Positions 7,837 to 15,763 of a DNA stretch of 64,000 bases are shown here, piece by piece. Source of the stretch: Peptoclostridium sp965368085 (GTDB taxonomy: Bacteria > Bacillota > Clostridia > Peptostreptococcales > Peptostreptococcaceae); contig CBDULP010000002.1 of NCBI GenBank assembly GCA_965368085.1, positions 152,268 through 216,267 of the forward strand, written 5' to 3'. The notes below the pieces were generated by a model. It made no database searches, was not told the DNA's origin, and saw nothing but the letters and a program-made list of their open reading frames with translations. The first letter of the stretch is position 1. The number at the start of each line of letters is the position of its first letter. The translations under genes were made by a program, and so were the position numbers.

Positions 7837-9027
7837 ATGAACGTTTTAGTAATAAACTGCGGAAGTTCATCTCTTAAGTACCAACTTATAAACATGGAAA
7901 ATGAAGAGGTAATGGCAATAGGCCTTACTGAAAGAATAGGAATCGAAGGATCTAGAGTAGTACATAAAGTTAATGGAGAAAAGACAATCATAGAAGAGCC
8001 AATGAAAGACCACAAGGACGCTCTTAAGATAGTTCTAAATGCAATAGTTGATCCAAAGATAGGCGCTATCAAGGACATGAAAGAAATATCAGCAGTTGGG
8101 CACAGAGTTGTTCACGGCGGAGAGAAATTTGCAGAATCAGTTGTTATAACTGACGAAGTTAAAAAGGCTATACAAGACTGTGCAGAGCTTGCACCACTTC
8201 ACAACCCAGCAAATCTTATGGGAATAGACGCTTGTGAAGAAATACTTCCAGGAGTTCCTCAGGTTGCTGTATTCGATACTGCATTCCATCAGACAATGCC
8301 AAAGGCTTCATACCTTTACGGACTTCCATACGAGCTTTATGAGAAGCACGGAATAAGAAAGTACGGATTCCACGGAACATCTCACAAATATGTTGCTCAA
8401 AAAGCTGCAGCACTTATGGGTAAAGATATAGCAGACCTTAAGATAATAACTTGCCACTTAGGAAACGGAGCAAGTATAACAGCTGTTAAAAACGGAAAAT
8501 CTGTAGACACTTCAATGGGACTTACTCCACTTGAGGGATCTATAATGGGAACTAGATGCGGAGACCTTGACCCGGCTATAGTTACATTCATAATGGAAAA
8601 AGAGAATCTTGATGTAGCTGCTGTTAACAACCTTGTAAACAAGAAGTCAGGAATACTTGGAATGTCTTGCGTGAGCAGCGACTTCAGAGACGTTGAAGAA
8701 GCAGCTAATGCAGGAAATGAAAAGGCTAAGGTTGCACTTGACGCATTCGCTCAAAGAGTTAAGAAGTACATCGGTGCTTACATGGCAGAAATGGGCGGAG
8801 CAGATATAATAGTATTCACAGCAGGACTTGGAGAAAACTCAATATCTATGAGAGCAGACATATGTTCAGGACTTGAAGGTCTTGGAATAAAGATGGACGC
8901 TGAGAAGAACAACGTAAGAGGAGAAGAGACTGTTGTAAGTACAGACGACTCTGCTATAAAGGTAGCTGTAATACCTACAAACGAAGAGCTTATGATAGCA
9001 AAAGACACTGCGGCACTTGTAAAATAA
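7837..9027 (+). CDS. ackA: Acetate kinase
   Basis: Acetate kinase interconverts acetyl phosphate and acetate with ADP/ATP, an energy-yielding step of fermentation. The 396 residues contain the expected active-site residues: N7 in INCGSSS, R90 in GHRVVHGG, H179 in YGFHGTSH, the Arg of MGTRCGDLDP and the Glu of TNEEL. ATG 7837 follows AAGGAGGAG. It is monocistronic, between its own promoter and a strong terminator, and codon use looks like that of a highly expressed gene. No pta lies beside it; acetyl phosphate may come from another reaction such as glycine reductase, which is inference from the selenium-dependent lifestyle. Confidence 0.98.
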   Translation: MNVLVINCGSSSLKYQLINMENEEVMAIGLTERIGIEGSRVVHKVNGEKTIIEEPMKDHKDALKIVLNAIVDPKIGAIKDMKEISAVGHRVVHGGEKFAESVVITDEVKKAIQDCAELAPLHNPANLMGIDACEEILPGVPQVAVFDTAFHQTMPKASYLYGLPYELYEKHGIRKYGFHGTSHKYVAQKAAALMGKDIADLKIITCHLGNGASITAVKNGKSVDTSMGLTPLEGSIMGTRCGDLDPAIVTFIMEKENLDVAAVNNLVNKKSGILGMSCVSSDFRDVEEAANAGNEKAKVALDAFAQRVKKYIGAYMAEMGGADIIVFTAGLGENSISMRADICSGLEGLGIKMDAEKNNVRGEETVVSTDDSAIKVAVIPTNEELMIAKDTAALVK

Positions 9028-9043
9028 GAATTTTACGGTATTC

Positions 9044-9077
9044 AAACAAAGGCGGACCCTTGTCCGCCTTTGTTTTC
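9044..9077 (+). terminator. Rho-independent terminator after ackA
   Basis: AAACAAAGGCGGAC (9044-9057) pairs over 14 bp with GTCCGCCTTTGTTT (9062-9075) around a 4-nt loop and runs into T residues. Confidence 0.95.
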
Positions 9078-9110
9078 TGTAGGGACATTTTGCCTATCAA
9101 GTAAAAATAC

Positions 9111-9139
9111 TTGACAAAAAACTTTGGAGTTTGTATAAT
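9111..9139 (+). promoter_or_regulatory. Consensus sigma-A promoter for the yceD-rpmF operon
   Basis: TTGACA (9111-9116) and TATAAT (9134-9139) are both perfect, separated by 17 bp, about 30 nt before the yceD-like start. Confidence 0.92.
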
Positions 9140-9167
9140 TAATTTGGCAATTCATTGAGGTGATTTA

Positions 9168-9686
9168 ATGATAAATATAAGTTTAGAAAAGCTCAAGTCC
9201 AAAGAACTAACTATAATGGAGCTTGACTTTGCAGAGCATTTGGATCACATAAATGTAGATGGTAGACAGATAGCAATGCTCTCACCGATTGAAATCAAAG
9301 GCGAGATAGTAAATACGACTGAGGGTATGTATCTGGAATGCAATATCAAGACTACAATAAAGGACTTTTGCAGTAGATGCCTTAAGGATATGCAAGTCGA
9401 AATAGACTCCAATGTTCAGGGGTTCCTTGTTAAAAAAGACGAGGAGTTTTTGGAAGAGGAAGAAGATATCTTTGTTTATGATGGGGAAAGTCTTAACTTT
9501 TATAAGATAATAATAGATGCAATTGCATTGGATCTTCCCCAGAAGTTGCTTTGTAGCGAAGACTGCAAAGGATTGTGCCCGGGGTGTGGGGCCGATTTGA
9601 ATGTAGAAGAGTGCAGATGCAGCGAAGAAGAAAAAGATGAAAGACTAATAGATCCTCGCTTAGCAAAATTAAAAGATTTACTGTAA
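9168..9686 (+). CDS. YceD/DUF177 family protein upstream of L32
   Basis: This 172-residue protein belongs to the DUF177 (YceD) family, commonly encoded just before rpmF and linked with large-subunit rRNA accumulation; its biochemical role is not settled. The C-terminal third is Cys-rich (CSEDCKGLCPGCGADL, then ECRC), suggesting a metal site. The earlier part contains CSRCLKDM. ATG 9168 follows GAGGTGA. It shares a consensus promoter with rpmF, 25 nt downstream. Confidence 0.88.
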   Translation: MINISLEKLKSKELTIMELDFAEHLDHINVDGRQIAMLSPIEIKGEIVNTTEGMYLECNIKTTIKDFCSRCLKDMQVEIDSNVQGFLVKKDEEFLEEEEDIFVYDGESLNFYKIIIDAIALDLPQKLLCSEDCKGLCPGCGADLNVEECRCSEEEKDERLIDPRLAKLKDLL

Positions 9687-9711
9687 AAGCAGAATATGGG
9701 AGGTAATATCA

Positions 9712-9891
9712 ATGGCAGTACCAAAGCGTAAAACAGGAAAGTGTGATACTCGTTCAAGAAGAGCGGCAAACATGAAAATGACGGCTCCAGGATTTGTTTC
9801 TTGCCCAAATTGTCATGAGCCAAAGATGCCACACAGAGTGTGCCCTGAATGTGGACACTACAAAGGCAAAGAAGTAGTAGTATCAGAATAA
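9712..9891 (+). CDS. rpmF: 50S ribosomal protein L32
   Basis: This small 59-residue protein begins MAVPKRKTGK as in bacterial L32. It has a zinc-ribbon cysteine set (CPNC at 31-34 and CPEC at 44-47), so it is the zinc-binding form. ATG 9712 follows GGGAGG. It ends the yceD-rpmF operon and is followed by a strong terminator. It falls below common ORF length cut-offs and is easily missed. Confidence 0.97.
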   Translation: MAVPKRKTGKCDTRSRRAANMKMTAPGFVSCPNCHEPKMPHRVCPECGHYKGKEVVVSE

Positions 9892-9900
9892 AGAAAAGAG

Positions 9901-9932
9901 GCATGTAGTCTATACTACATGCTTTTTTTTTC
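9901..9932 (+). terminator. Rho-independent terminator after rpmF
   Basis: GCATGTAG (9901-9908) pairs with CTACATGC (9915-9922) and is followed by an uninterrupted run of T. Confidence 0.95.
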
Positions 9933-10052
9933 AAAATTTGGAGCTGGAATGGATGTTCCCGGTTCAATATAATTTGAAAAATCATAATGGATTAGGTATC
10001 CTTATAATATAAATATAATTTGAGTGCAGTTTGTTTTTATCGGGGTGAAACT

Positions 10053-10622
10053 ATGAAAAAAAAGAAAAAGCATGAAAGACAAAGAGAACTCTTGAAAATG
10101 CTTGAAAAAGACCCTTTTTATACAGATGAAGAACTATCGGATTATTTTGGTGTGAGCATACAGACTATAAGGCTTGACAGGCTCACTTTAGGCATACCCG
10201 AGCTTAGAGAGAGAGTCAAAAAGATTGCAGAGAGCAATGTTGTAAAAGTGAAGACCCTTTTGGGCAAGGAAATAGTGGGCGAACTTATAGATCTTGAAAT
10301 AGGGAATTTTGGAATATCAATACTCGAAACAAGCAGGGAAATGCTCTACAGCAAGACTAACATTGTAAAGGGCCATTATATATTTGGGCAGGCAGAGTCT
10401 CTTGCCATGGCGGTTGTAGACGCTCCTGTTGTGCTTCTCGGAGTTGCGAACATAAAGACCATAACCCCTATTAAGTCGGAAGAAAGGCTTATAGCAAAGG
10501 CCGAGGTCGTTAAAAAACGTGATAAAAAACATTATGTCCATGTTAAGATATTCAATAAGAAACAAGAACAGGTTTTCAGAGGAAAATTCATATTCGATGA
10601 ACTGGAAGACGGGGAGGCTTGA
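10053..10622 (+). CDS. fapR: Fatty acid biosynthesis transcriptional regulator FapR
   Basis: FapR represses fatty-acid and phospholipid genes in Firmicutes and is released by malonyl-CoA or malonyl-ACP. The 189-residue product has an N-terminal DeoR-like helix-turn-helix (FYTDEELSDYFGVSIQTIRLD region, about 22-43). A hot-dog effector domain follows, with the VVDAPVVLLGVA strand. ATG 10053 is chosen because GGGGTGA lies 5 bases upstream; an in-frame TTG at 10020 has no ribosome binding site. The stop overlaps the plsX ribosome binding region, so the two genes are cotranscribed. The fab genes downstream are its expected targets. Confidence 0.95.
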   Translation: MKKKKKHERQRELLKMLEKDPFYTDEELSDYFGVSIQTIRLDRLTLGIPELRERVKKIAESNVVKVKTLLGKEIVGELIDLEIGNFGISILETSREMLYSKTNIVKGHYIFGQAESLAMAVVDAPVVLLGVANIKTITPIKSEERLIAKAEVVKKRDKKHYVHVKIFNKKQEQVFRGKFIFDELEDGEA

Positions 10623-10624
10623 AA

Positions 10625-11626
10625 TTGAAAATAGCTGTAGATGGAATGGGTGGAGATAACGCACCTTTTGCTACAGTAAAAGGTGCTGTAGATGCAATAA
10701 AGGAGCTTCCGGTTGACATAGTACTAACTGGAGACAGGGAAAGACTTGAAATTGAACTGGAAAAATATGAATACGACAAGAATAGAATACAGATAATACA
10801 TACAAGCCAGAAAATAGAAAACGAGGACAAGCCGGTAAAAGCCATAAGAGCAAAGACGGATTCATCCATGGTTATAGCCATGCAGCTTGTAAAGGACAAA
10901 AAGGCAGATGCGGTCGTATCCGCGGGGAATACGGGCGCGCTTTTGGCTGGAGGACTTTTTGTAATAGGAAGGATACGCGGAATAGACAGACCGGCACTTT
11001 GTGTATGCCTTCCCACCAAAAAGGGTTTTTCCATAATGCTCGACGCGGGCGCGAATGCTGACTGCAAGCCGTTGAACATAAGGCAGTTTGCACTTATGGG
11101 CTCTATATACTCAAACAAGGTTATGAATGTTGAAAATCCTGTGGTGAAAATAGTCAATGTAGGGTCTGAAGAAGGAAAGGGAAACGAGCTGACAAAGCAG
11201 TCAAGCGAGCTTCTCAAATCTGAAAAAGGAATAGTGTTTGGCGGAAATATCGAAGCGAGGGATATTCCCAGCGGAGATGCGGATGTAATAGTATGCGACG
11301 GTTTTACAGGAAATGTCGTGCTAAAGCTTATAGAAGGTGTGGCGGGATTTTTGATGTCAAACCTGAAAAGTGTATTCATGAGCAGTTTAAAGAATAAAAT
11401 TGCAGCTATTCTTGTGAAAAAGGACCTTTCAGATATGAAAAAAAGGCTGGATTATTCTGAGTACGGAGGAGCGCCGCTAATAGGAGTGAACGGTGCGCTT
11501 ATAAAGGCGCACGGCAGTTCGGATTCTAATGCCTTTAAGAATGCAATAAGACAGGCCGCAAGCTATGCTGAGGGAAATGTTATAGATGGCATAGCGAATA
11601 GCATGGTTTTGGTTGAAAATGAATAA
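10625..11626 (+). CDS. plsX: Phosphate acyltransferase PlsX
   Basis: PlsX converts acyl-ACP to acyl-phosphate for PlsY, feeding phosphatidic acid synthesis. The protein begins MKIAVDGMGGDNAP, the conserved N-terminus, and contains SAGNTGALLAGG and DGFTGNVVLK. TTG 10625 is the start because GGGGAGG (10611-10617) is 7 bases upstream; an earlier in-frame TTG at 10619 is too close. It is coupled to fapR and separated from fabH by about 160 nt with a new promoter. Length, 333 residues, is normal. Confidence 0.96.
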   Translation: MKIAVDGMGGDNAPFATVKGAVDAIKELPVDIVLTGDRERLEIELEKYEYDKNRIQIIHTSQKIENEDKPVKAIRAKTDSSMVIAMQLVKDKKADAVVSAGNTGALLAGGLFVIGRIRGIDRPALCVCLPTKKGFSIMLDAGANADCKPLNIRQFALMGSIYSNKVMNVENPVVKIVNVGSEEGKGNELTKQSSELLKSEKGIVFGGNIEARDIPSGDADVIVCDGFTGNVVLKLIEGVAGFLMSNLKSVFMSSLKNKIAAILVKKDLSDMKKRLDYSEYGGAPLIGVNGALIKAHGSSDSNAFKNAIRQAASYAEGNVIDGIANSMVLVENE

Positions 11627-11665
11627 CTGCGCGGATTAACAGGGATATGCCAATCTAAAAATTTC

Positions 11666-11694
11666 TTGATTTTTAAATTTAAATATTATATAGT
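11666..11694 (+). promoter_or_regulatory. Promoter of the fabH-fabF operon
   Basis: TTGATT (11666-11671), 17-bp spacer, TATAGT (11689-11694). The start point would fall near 11700, inside the palindrome described next. Confidence 0.75.
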
Positions 11695-11698
11695 AGTC

Positions 11699-11717
11699 AT
11701 TAGTAGTAGGTGCTAAT
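11699..11717 (+). promoter_or_regulatory. Probable FapR operator
   Basis: ATTAGTA and TGCTAAT form an inverted repeat separated by 5 bases at 11699-11717. It matches the TTAGTA-type half-sites known for FapR and sits over the likely transcription start. A weaker similar stretch, ATTAGGTATCC, lies upstream of fapR near 9991. FapR binding is inferred, not shown. Confidence 0.7.
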
Positions 11718-11785
11718 ATTAACTATTATAATGAAAACAAACTATTTAGCATGGTTTTAATAGAGATTGGGAGCTGGTACATCAT

Positions 11786-12775
11786 ATGAACAGGAAAGCT
11801 GGAGTAATAGGGATAGGCGGCTATGTGCCTGACAAGATACTTAGTAATTTCGATATGGAAAAGATTGTGGATACGTCTGACGAGTGGATAGTCACAAGAA
11901 CAGGCATAAGGGAAAGAAGAGTGTCGGCTGAAGATCAGGCAACATCGGATCTTGCTGCAGAGGCAGCCCAAAGAGCTATTGAAAGTGCTGGGATAAGTGC
12001 GAAAGAGGTTGAACTTATAATTGTTGCTACGCTTACGCCAGATTCAAATATGCCATCGACTGCATGTATAGTGCAGGATAAAATAGGAGCTGTAAACGCT
12101 GCGGCATTTGATATTGGAGCTGCTTGCTCGGGATTCATATATGCCATGGTAGTGGGAAAACAGTTTGTTGAAAGCGGAGTTTATAAAAATGTCCTAGTCA
12201 TTGGGGCGGAAGCTATGTCAAAGGTACTTGACTGGAAGGACAGATCTACATGTGTCCTTTTTGGTGATGGAGCAGGAGCGGCTCTTCTTGGAACGGTTGA
12301 CGAGGAGGAAGGCATACTTTCATTTGAACTGGGTTCTGATGGAAGCGGACACGACTGTCTTAAAATACCTGCGGGAGGATCTAGGATACCTGCAAGTATT
12401 GAAAGTGTGAACAACAGGCTTCACTACCTGACAATGGCTGGCCCGGAAGTGTTTAAATTTGCAGCAAGAGCGATGCCGGGATCGTCAAAGAGGGTAATTG
12501 AAAAGGCCGGTATCGGAATTGAAGATGTGGACGTTATAATACCACATCAGGCAAATATGAGAATAATAGAGGCTTCGGCGAAGAGACTCAAATGTCCTAT
12601 GGAAAAAATATTCGTAAACCTTGACAAGTATGGAAATATGTCGGGCGGATCAATCCCTTACGCTTTGTATGAAGCCTATACCCAAAACAAGATCAAAAAG
12701 GGAGATACTGTTTTGATGGTAGGCTTTGGAGCCGGCCTTACATGGGGTGCGCTGCTTTTAAAGTGGAGTATATAG
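11786..12775 (+). CDS. fabH: 3-oxoacyl-ACP synthase III (KAS III)
   Basis: FabH starts fatty-acid synthesis by condensing acyl-CoA with malonyl-ACP. The 329-residue protein has the catalytic triad: C114 in GAACSGF, H254 in IPHQAN and N284 in KYGNMSGGSIP. The last motif is usually GNTSAASIP, so the residues around the catalytic Asn are slightly unusual while the Asn is kept. ATG 11786 is preceded by GGGAG. It heads a six-gene operon whose promoter overlaps the FapR site. Confidence 0.96.
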   Translation: MNRKAGVIGIGGYVPDKILSNFDMEKIVDTSDEWIVTRTGIRERRVSAEDQATSDLAAEAAQRAIESAGISAKEVELIIVATLTPDSNMPSTACIVQDKIGAVNAAAFDIGAACSGFIYAMVVGKQFVESGVYKNVLVIGAEAMSKVLDWKDRSTCVLFGDGAGAALLGTVDEEEGILSFELGSDGSGHDCLKIPAGGSRIPASIESVNNRLHYLTMAGPEVFKFAARAMPGSSKRVIEKAGIGIEDVDVIIPHQANMRIIEASAKRLKCPMEKIFVNLDKYGNMSGGSIPYALYEAYTQNKIKKGDTVLMVGFGAGLTWGALLLKWSI

Positions 12776-12797
12776 CTAGCAATGGAGGGAGAACAAT

Positions 12798-13727
12798 TTG
12801 AATAGAGTATGTGAGATCTTAAACATAAAGTATCCTATAATACAAGGCGGTATGGCATGGGTTGCAACTGCAGAACTTGCAGCGGCGGTCAGCAATGCTG
12901 GCGGACTTGGAATAATAGCTGCGGGAAATGCTCCAAGCAGCGTTGTTAAAGAAGAGATAAGAAAGATAAAAAACATGACAGACAAGCCGTATGGAGTGAA
13001 TGTTATGCTCATATCTCCGTTTGTAGAAGACGTCATGGAAGTTATATATGAGGAAAAGGTTCCGGTTATAACTACTGGAGCGGGAAATCCTGCGAAGTAT
13101 ATAGAAAAGCTAAAGAGCATAGGAACTAAGATAATACCTGTAGTTCCTTCGGTTGCGCTTGCAAAGAGAATGGAAAAATATGATGTCGATGCTCTTATAG
13201 CAGAAGGAACAGAGGCAGGAGGACATATAGGAGAGCTTACAACTATGGTTCTTGTTCCGCAGATAGTGGACAGTGTAAGCATACCTGTAATAGCGGCAGG
13301 TGGCGTAGGCGATGCAAGAGGAATGGTTGCAAGCTTTGCCCTTGGAGCTGAAGGTGTCCAGATAGGCACGAGATTCGTATGCAGCGACGAATGCGTGGTT
13401 CATGAAAACTACAAGAATGCAATAATTAAAGCCAAGGACAGGGATGCCATAGTGGGCGGAAGGTCAACGGGACATCCTGTAAGAGCTCTTAAAAACAAGC
13501 TTATGAAAGAAATGAAAGCTCTTGAAAAAGAGGGGGCTCCTGTTGAAGAGATCGACAAAAGAGGTGTGGGAGCACTTAAAAACGCAGTCGTAGACGGAGA
13601 CATCGAAGGCGGCTCTGTAATGGCTGGGCAGATAGCCGGAATGATAAAGGACGTAAAGTGCTGCAAGGCCATAATAGAAGATATAATGGAAGATGCAAAA
13701 AACGTGATTGAAAACCTTAAAATATAG
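12798..13727 (+). CDS. fabK: Enoyl-ACP reductase II (FMN-dependent)
   Basis: FabK is the flavoprotein enoyl-ACP reductase that replaces FabI in many Clostridia and streptococci, which makes the pathway insensitive to triclosan-type FabI inhibitors. Its 309 residues form a TIM barrel of the nitronate monooxygenase/FabK family with YPIIQGGMAWVA at the N-terminus, EGTEAGGHIG around the catalytic His, and phosphate-binding AAGGVGDARG. TTG 12798 follows GGAGGGAG. fabD begins 10 nt after its stop. Confidence 0.95.
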   Translation: MNRVCEILNIKYPIIQGGMAWVATAELAAAVSNAGGLGIIAAGNAPSSVVKEEIRKIKNMTDKPYGVNVMLISPFVEDVMEVIYEEKVPVITTGAGNPAKYIEKLKSIGTKIIPVVPSVALAKRMEKYDVDALIAEGTEAGGHIGELTTMVLVPQIVDSVSIPVIAAGGVGDARGMVASFALGAEGVQIGTRFVCSDECVVHENYKNAIIKAKDRDAIVGGRSTGHPVRALKNKLMKEMKALEKEGAPVEEIDKRGVGALKNAVVDGDIEGGSVMAGQIAGMIKDVKCCKAIIEDIMEDAKNVIENLKI

Positions 13728-13737
13728 GAGGAGTCTT

Positions 13738-14679
13738 ATGGGAAAGTTGGCTCTTGTATTCCCAGGCCAGGGAGCACAGTATGTTGGCATGGGAAAAGAA
13801 ATATATGAAAATTATGATAAGGCAAAAGAAGTGTTTGAAAAGGGCCAAAAGGCGCTTGAAATGGACATAAACACACTTATGTTCGAAGGGCCTGAAGAAT
13901 CACTTTCGCTTACAGAAAATACACAGCCTGCAATACTTATTCACAGTATTGCAATACTAGAGGTATTGAAGGAAAAGGCAGACATAAAGCCTCAGGCTTG
14001 TGCAGGACTTTCTCTTGGAGAATATTCAGCGCTTGTGGCGTCGGGATCGTTTGATTTTGAGGAAGCCGTAAGATTTGTAAGAAAAAGAGGAAAGATAATG
14101 CAAGAGGCGGTGCCAGAGGGTACAGGTTCAATGGCTGCAATACTTGGGCTTGACAGGGAAGTACTGAACGAAGTCATAGATGAATGCAGTGCTTATGGAG
14201 TCGTGCAGGCTGCAAACTACAACTGTCCTGGACAGATTGTAATATCAGGAGAGCTAAAGCCTCTTGAAAAGGCTGTAGAACTTTGCAAGGAAAGAGGGGC
14301 AAAGAGGGCAGTGATACTAAATGTAAGCGGACCGTTCCACTCGTCTTTGCTTGATGGAGCAGGTGAAAAGCTTAAAAAAGAGCTTGAAACAGTGGACATA
14401 GTTGATGGGGAATACCCTGTGGTTTCAAATGTAACAGGCGACTATGCCAATAAAGAAGACATAAAGGATCTCCTTGTAAGACAGGTCAGCTTGTCTGTAA
14501 TGTGGGAGGACTCTATAGGAAGGCTTATTGACGACGGATTTGATACATTTGTCGAGATAGGGCCTGGAAAGACTCTTTCTTCTTTCATAAAGAAGATATC
14601 TAAGAAGAAGGGCGTCAAAGTCAGCATTTCTAATATAGACAAGGCTGACGACATGGAAAAGTTTTTATCCCAAGAATAA
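13738..14679 (+). CDS. fabD: Malonyl-CoA:ACP transacylase
   Basis: FabD loads malonate onto ACP. The 313-residue protein begins MGKLALVFPGQGAQ and has the nucleophile elbow GLSLGEYS (GHSxGE in most homologues, with Leu in place of His) and the catalytic His in GPFHSSL. ATG 13738 follows AGGAGGAG; an upstream in-frame TTG at 13708 lies inside fabK and is rejected. Tight spacing on both sides places it in the fab operon. Confidence 0.96.
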   Translation: MGKLALVFPGQGAQYVGMGKEIYENYDKAKEVFEKGQKALEMDINTLMFEGPEESLSLTENTQPAILIHSIAILEVLKEKADIKPQACAGLSLGEYSALVASGSFDFEEAVRFVRKRGKIMQEAVPEGTGSMAAILGLDREVLNEVIDECSAYGVVQAANYNCPGQIVISGELKPLEKAVELCKERGAKRAVILNVSGPFHSSLLDGAGEKLKKELETVDIVDGEYPVVSNVTGDYANKEDIKDLLVRQVSLSVMWEDSIGRLIDDGFDTFVEIGPGKTLSSFIKKISKKKGVKVSISNIDKADDMEKFLSQE

Positions 14680-14694
14680 AGGGGAGGGAAATAA

Positions 14695-15441
14695 ATGGAC
14701 TTAAAAGGTAAAGTGGCTGTAGTTACAGGTGCGTCAAGAGGTATAGGAAAAGCTGTGGCGTTTAAGCTTGCGTCTTTTGGGGCGAATATCGCAATGAACT
14801 ATGCTGGGAATGAACAGGCTGCGCTTGAGACTAAAAGCGAAATAGAGGCTCTTGGAGTTAAAGTGCTTTGTGAAAAGGTTGACGTGTCTGATTTCGACCA
14901 GGTCAAGGGATTCATGGACTCCGTTGCTAAAGAGTTTGGAAGCATAGACATACTTGTAAACAATGCAGGAATAACAAAGGACACTCTTCTAATGAAGATG
15001 AAAGAAGATGACTGGGACAGGGTTATAGATGTAAACCTCAAGGGAGTCTTCAATTGTACAAAATCAGTGACAAGGCAGATGATGAAGCAAAGAAGCGGCA
15101 GAATAATAAATATGACTTCAATAGTTGGAATAACTGGAAATGCTGGACAGGGAAACTACTGTGCGGCAAAAGCAGGAGTCATAGGGCTTACAAAAGCCAC
15201 TGCAAGGGAGCTTGCATCAAGAAACATTAATGTAAATGCAATAGCTCCGGGTTTTATAGCAACTGACATGACTGATGTGCTGAAAGACGACATAAAGGAT
15301 GCGATGCTTTCGAAAATACCGCTTGGTAAGTTTGGACAAGCTGAAGACGTAGCAAATGCAGTGGCATTTTTGGCAAGCGACATGTCGGCTTACATAACAG
15401 GTCAGGTTATAAATGTTGATGGCGGTTTTGTAATGCAGTAA
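14695..15441 (+). CDS. fabG: 3-oxoacyl-ACP reductase
   Basis: FabG is the NADPH-dependent reductase of the elongation cycle. Classical short-chain dehydrogenase motifs are visible: TGASRGIGKAV for the cofactor, NNAG, a catalytic Ser in MTSIVG and the YCAAK active-site pair. Length is 248 residues. ATG 14695 follows GGGGAGGG. A 70-nt gap separates it from acpP, with no terminator seen. Confidence 0.97.
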   Translation: MDLKGKVAVVTGASRGIGKAVAFKLASFGANIAMNYAGNEQAALETKSEIEALGVKVLCEKVDVSDFDQVKGFMDSVAKEFGSIDILVNNAGITKDTLLMKMKEDDWDRVIDVNLKGVFNCTKSVTRQMMKQRSGRIINMTSIVGITGNAGQGNYCAAKAGVIGLTKATARELASRNINVNAIAPGFIATDMTDVLKDDIKDAMLSKIPLGKFGQAEDVANAVAFLASDMSAYITGQVINVDGGFVMQ

Positions 15442-15513
15442 GCATTGATATAGATTGTAAAAACTAGCTTAGGCTATTATAAAAAAACAACAAACATACA
15501 GGAGGAATTTAAA

Positions 15514-15744
15514 ATGGTATTTGATAAAGTTAAAGAGATAATTGCAGAGCAACTAGGAATTGACGAGCTGGAAACTATAAAAAAGGAAAGCTCTCTTGTA
15601 AACGATCTTGAGGCTGACTCTCTAGATGCAGTTGAGATAATAATGGCTATAGAAGACGAATTCGACATAGAAGTTCCAGACGAAGATGCAGAAAAATTCA
15701 AAAATATAGGTGACATAGTAGCTTATATAGAAGAAAACAAGTAA
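15514..15744 (+). CDS. acpP: Acyl carrier protein
   Basis: The 76-residue acidic four-helix protein carries the growing acyl chain on a 4'-phosphopantetheine attached to S36 in the EADSLDAVEI motif. ATG 15514 follows CAGGAGGA. Position between fabG and fabF is standard for the cluster. Confidence 0.98.
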   Translation: MVFDKVKEIIAEQLGIDELETIKKESSLVNDLEADSLDAVEIIMAIEDEFDIEVPDEDAEKFKNIGDIVAYIEENK

Positions 15745-15763
15745 TTCTTGGGGGTAATATCAT

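Noticed and set aside
10588..11379. 263-codon minus-strand ORF
   Set aside because: Ser/Pro/Phe-rich shadow of plsX with no ribosome binding site or recognisable domain.
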